Source: Paroedura picta (taxonomy: Eukaryota > Chordata > Lepidosauria > Squamata > Gekkonidae). Taken from it: DNA of 64,000 nt. Positions 61,973 through 64,000 of the stretch are shown here, piece after piece. The stretch covers positions 3,249,501 through 3,313,500 of the forward strand of contig NC_135371.1 in NCBI RefSeq assembly GCF_049243985.1. The letters run 5' to 3'. Position 1 is the first letter of the stretch; the number at the start of each line of letters is the position of its first letter. The position numbers and the translations under genes are program-made. The notes under the pieces were generated by a model. That model did not search any database, had not been told where the DNA came from, and saw only the letters and a program-made list of their open reading frames with translations.

Positions 61973-64000
61973 GCTGTCTGCAGGGAATGAAATTATCTAT
62001 CAAAGAAGGGGGTGACCAAATATTTAGGTGAGAGTCCGGTCTATTGCTCTCAATAAGCAGACTTTGTGGAAGAAAATCTCTTTATTGAAAGTATAACGAA
62101 ACAAGCACCTCTGAATCCTCGCCCCTTTTCAACCCCTGGCGCCCTCGGACGCATTTGGGCACAGAACACTCTGGATGCCACCCCCCGTAGCCCAACCTGA
62201 AAACGGAAGTTAGACATAACTGGAGGCTCAGGCCCCCGAGGTCAGAGATGGCAGGACCCCAGAACATCCAAGGGCTTTCCAGCCAGACAGAACCCCTGAT
62301 GCACCAGCCACCTTCACACTGGCAAAGGCCAAAAGACAGAAAGAAGATTGTGAAATAGCTATTTTATAATTTTTAAATGTTATTTTGGTCTAAAGGTTGC
62401 CTGCAAATACTTCAATTATGTGATTTTATCTCATTTTATTATATTGCTTATGCTAGTTAAAAGAATGTAATGAATAAACCAGCTAAGGCTTCACCCTAGT
62501 ATGAATATTTTTATGTTTTTTCAACCTGTCATTCCGAGAGAAGACCTGTCCACCCTCCAAGCATTTATACGGCTTCTTCCCTGTATGAATCTTTTGATGT
62601 TTAATTAGTTGGCAATTATGAAAGAAGCACTTTCCACACTCCAAGCACTTATGTGGCTTCTCCCCTGTGTGAAGTGATTGATGTCTCTTTAAGCTGCCAT
62701 TATGAGATAAGCACTTTCCACACTCTAAACACTTATATGGTTTCTCCCCTGTGTGAACCCTTTCATGTTTTCTTAGTTGGCCATTCTGAGGAAAGCACTT
62801 TCCACACTTTAAGCACTTATACGGCTTCTCCTCTGTGTGAATCTTTTCATGACCTTTTAGGCAGCCTTTCAGAGAAAAGCACTTTCCACACTGCAAGCAT
62901 TTATATGGCTTCTCCCCAGTATGAATTGTTTGATGTGCTCTAAAAGTGCCCATCCAAGAAAAGCACTTTCCACATTCCAAACATTTATATGGCTTCACCC
63001 CAGTATGAACCTTCTGATGTGAAGTTAGGTTGCCATTCCGTAAAAAGCACTTTCCACACTCCAAGCATATAAATGGCTTCACCCCAGTATGACTCTTTTG
63101 ATGTAATGTTAGTTGAGCCTTCCGATAGAAACACTTTCCACACTCCAAGCATTTATATGGCTTCTCCCCTGTGTGAACGCGTTGATGGCATCTCAGGTAC
63201 TCATTACTGGAGAAGCAATTTCCACACTCCAGGCATTTATATGGATTCTCCCCAGTATGAATCACTTGATGCTCTTTTAGAGCACTGCTCCGAGAGAAGC
63301 ACTTTCCACACTCCAAGCATTCATATGGCTTCTCTCCAGTATGAATCTTTTGATGTGATGTTAATCTGTAATTATGAGAGAAGGACTTTCCACACTCCAA
63401 GCATACATATGGCTTTTCCCCAGTATGAATCTTTTGATGTACAGTTAGGCTGCTATTACGGGAAAAGAACTTTCCACACTCCAAGCATTTATATGGGTTT
63501 TCCCTGGTATGAATGTTTTGATGTGTCCTTAGGTAGTTATTTTGAGAGAAGCACTTTCCACATTCCAAACACTGATATGGCTTCTCCCTAGTATGAACTA
63601 TTTGATGCTTTTTAAGAGTTTTCTTCGAAGAGAATGACTTTCCACACTCGAAGCAATTATATGTCTTCTCCCCAATATGAATCTTTTGATGCTCTTTTAG
63701 AGAGCTGCTCCAAGAGAACGACTTTCCACATTCCAAACATTGATATGTCTTCTCTCCAGTATGAACTATTTGATGTATTTTAAGAGTGTTCTTCGAAGAG
63801 AATGACTTTCCACACTCCAAGCATTTATATGGCTTCTCCCCAGTATGAGTCTTTTGATGCCCTTTTAGAATGTCCTCCCGAGAGAAGCACTTCCCACACT
63901 CCAAGCATTTATATGGCTTCTCTCCTCGGTGAGCCTTTTGATGTTTCCCAAGACTTCTTTTCAGAGAGTAGCACTTTCCACACTCCAAGCATTTATATGG
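61973..64000 (-). repeat. Tandem duplication unit 4 (cut by window end)
   Basis: Matches the left end of unit 3 at offset 10,287 up to about 62925, then diverges into different fingers. The array therefore continues to the right of the window. Confidence 0.9.
62483..64000 (-). CDS. Unit 4 zinc-finger exon, partial (at least 18 fingers)
   Basis: Open from the window edge to the stop at 62483. Contains 18 C2H2 modules, the first cut by the edge. The last five equal unit 3 from finger 17 on. The others are a distinct set (for example [60 protein letters not shown]). The linker after the first finger is HRGEKP, full length, unlike HREKP in units 2 and 3. The C-terminal CLEGG module is degenerate as in units 2 and 3. 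Its KRAB and start exons lie beyond the window. Confidence 0.92.
   Translation of the reverse strand, partial: PYKCLECGKCYSLKRSLGKHQKAHRGEKPYKCLECGKCFSREDILKGHQKTHTGEKPYKCLECGKSFSSKNTLKIHQIVHTGEKTYQCLECGKSFSWSSSLKEHQKIHIGEKTYNCFECGKSFSSKKTLKKHQIVHTREKPYQCLECGKCFSQNNYLRTHQNIHTRENPYKCLECGKFFSRNSSLTVHQKIHTGEKPYVCLECGKSFSHNYRLTSHQKIHTGEKPYECLECGKCFSRSSALKEHQVIHTGENPYKCLECGNCFSSNEYLRCHQRVHTGEKPYKCLECGKCFYRKAQLTLHQKSHTGVKPFICLECGKCFLRNGNLTSHQKVHTGVKPYKCLECGKCFSWMGTFRAHQTIHTGEKPYKCLQCGKCFSLKGCLKGHEKIHTEEKPYKCLKCGKCFPQNGQLRKHERVHTGEKPYKCLECGKCLSHNGSLKRHQSLHTGEKPHKCLECGKCFFHNCQLIKHQKIHTGKKPYKCLEGGQVFSRNDRLKKHKNIHTRVKP

Noticed and set aside
1-64000. Endogenous retrovirus or other LTR element
   Set aside because: No paired long terminal repeats or polyprotein remains were recognised; the retroelement coding found is LINE (BovB, RTE-like, CR1). 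SCAN exons are host genes with a domesticated domain.

Overview
The window is vertebrate nuclear DNA, almost certainly from a squamate reptile (lizard or gecko). The diagnosis rests on a full-length Sauria SINE with a BovB-like 3' end and (ACCTTT)n tail (21999-22280), several BovB-clade LINE fragments, CR1 fragments, a second tRNA-derived SINE family present many times, and reptile-style SCAN and KRAB C2H2 zinc-finger genes. No prokaryotic features are present. Gene starts were judged by ATG codons and splice phase.

Left part (0-29 kb): two SCAN zinc-finger genes point away from a shared stretch of DNA. Gene 1 runs on the minus strand: SCAN exon 5220-4254, small middle exon 2831-2711, three-finger exon 1308-797. 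Its first exon may lie in a CpG-rich block at 8.5-8.9 kb. Gene 2 runs on the plus strand: SCAN exon 15720-16608, short KRAB-like exon 18593-18671, five-finger exon 20442-21166. A possible CpG-rich first exon ends at 13694. In both genes the intron phases are 0 then 1, which supports the exon models. The rest is SINEs, LINE pieces, hAT-type MITEs with 8-bp target duplications, a minisatellite and microsatellites.

Right part (29.9-64 kb): a tandem array of about 10.3-11.4 kb units, three complete (29896-41262, 41263-51685, 51686-61972) and one cut by the window end (61973-64000). Each complete unit carries one minus-strand KRAB zinc-finger gene. Each has one long zinc-finger exon but two KRAB-A exons and two ATG start exons. 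Both KRAB exons are 130 bp and both enter in phase 0 and leave in phase 1. Either can splice in frame to the zinc-finger exon, but the two cannot be used in series. A ZNF143/THAP11-like motif lies upstream of each start-exon module, which suggests two promoters per gene.

Array history can be read from the sequence. Unit 3 is a recombinant: left of a 71-bp interval inside one finger it matches unit 4, and right of it it matches unit 2. That is what unequal crossing-over within the zinc-finger exons predicts. Unit 1 is the oldest and most different: a frameshift in a finger linker splits its 30 fingers 15+15, and it carries a private BovB insertion with an 11-bp target duplication. An orphan first-exon module of the same kind lies on the opposite strand just outside the array (29236-29407).
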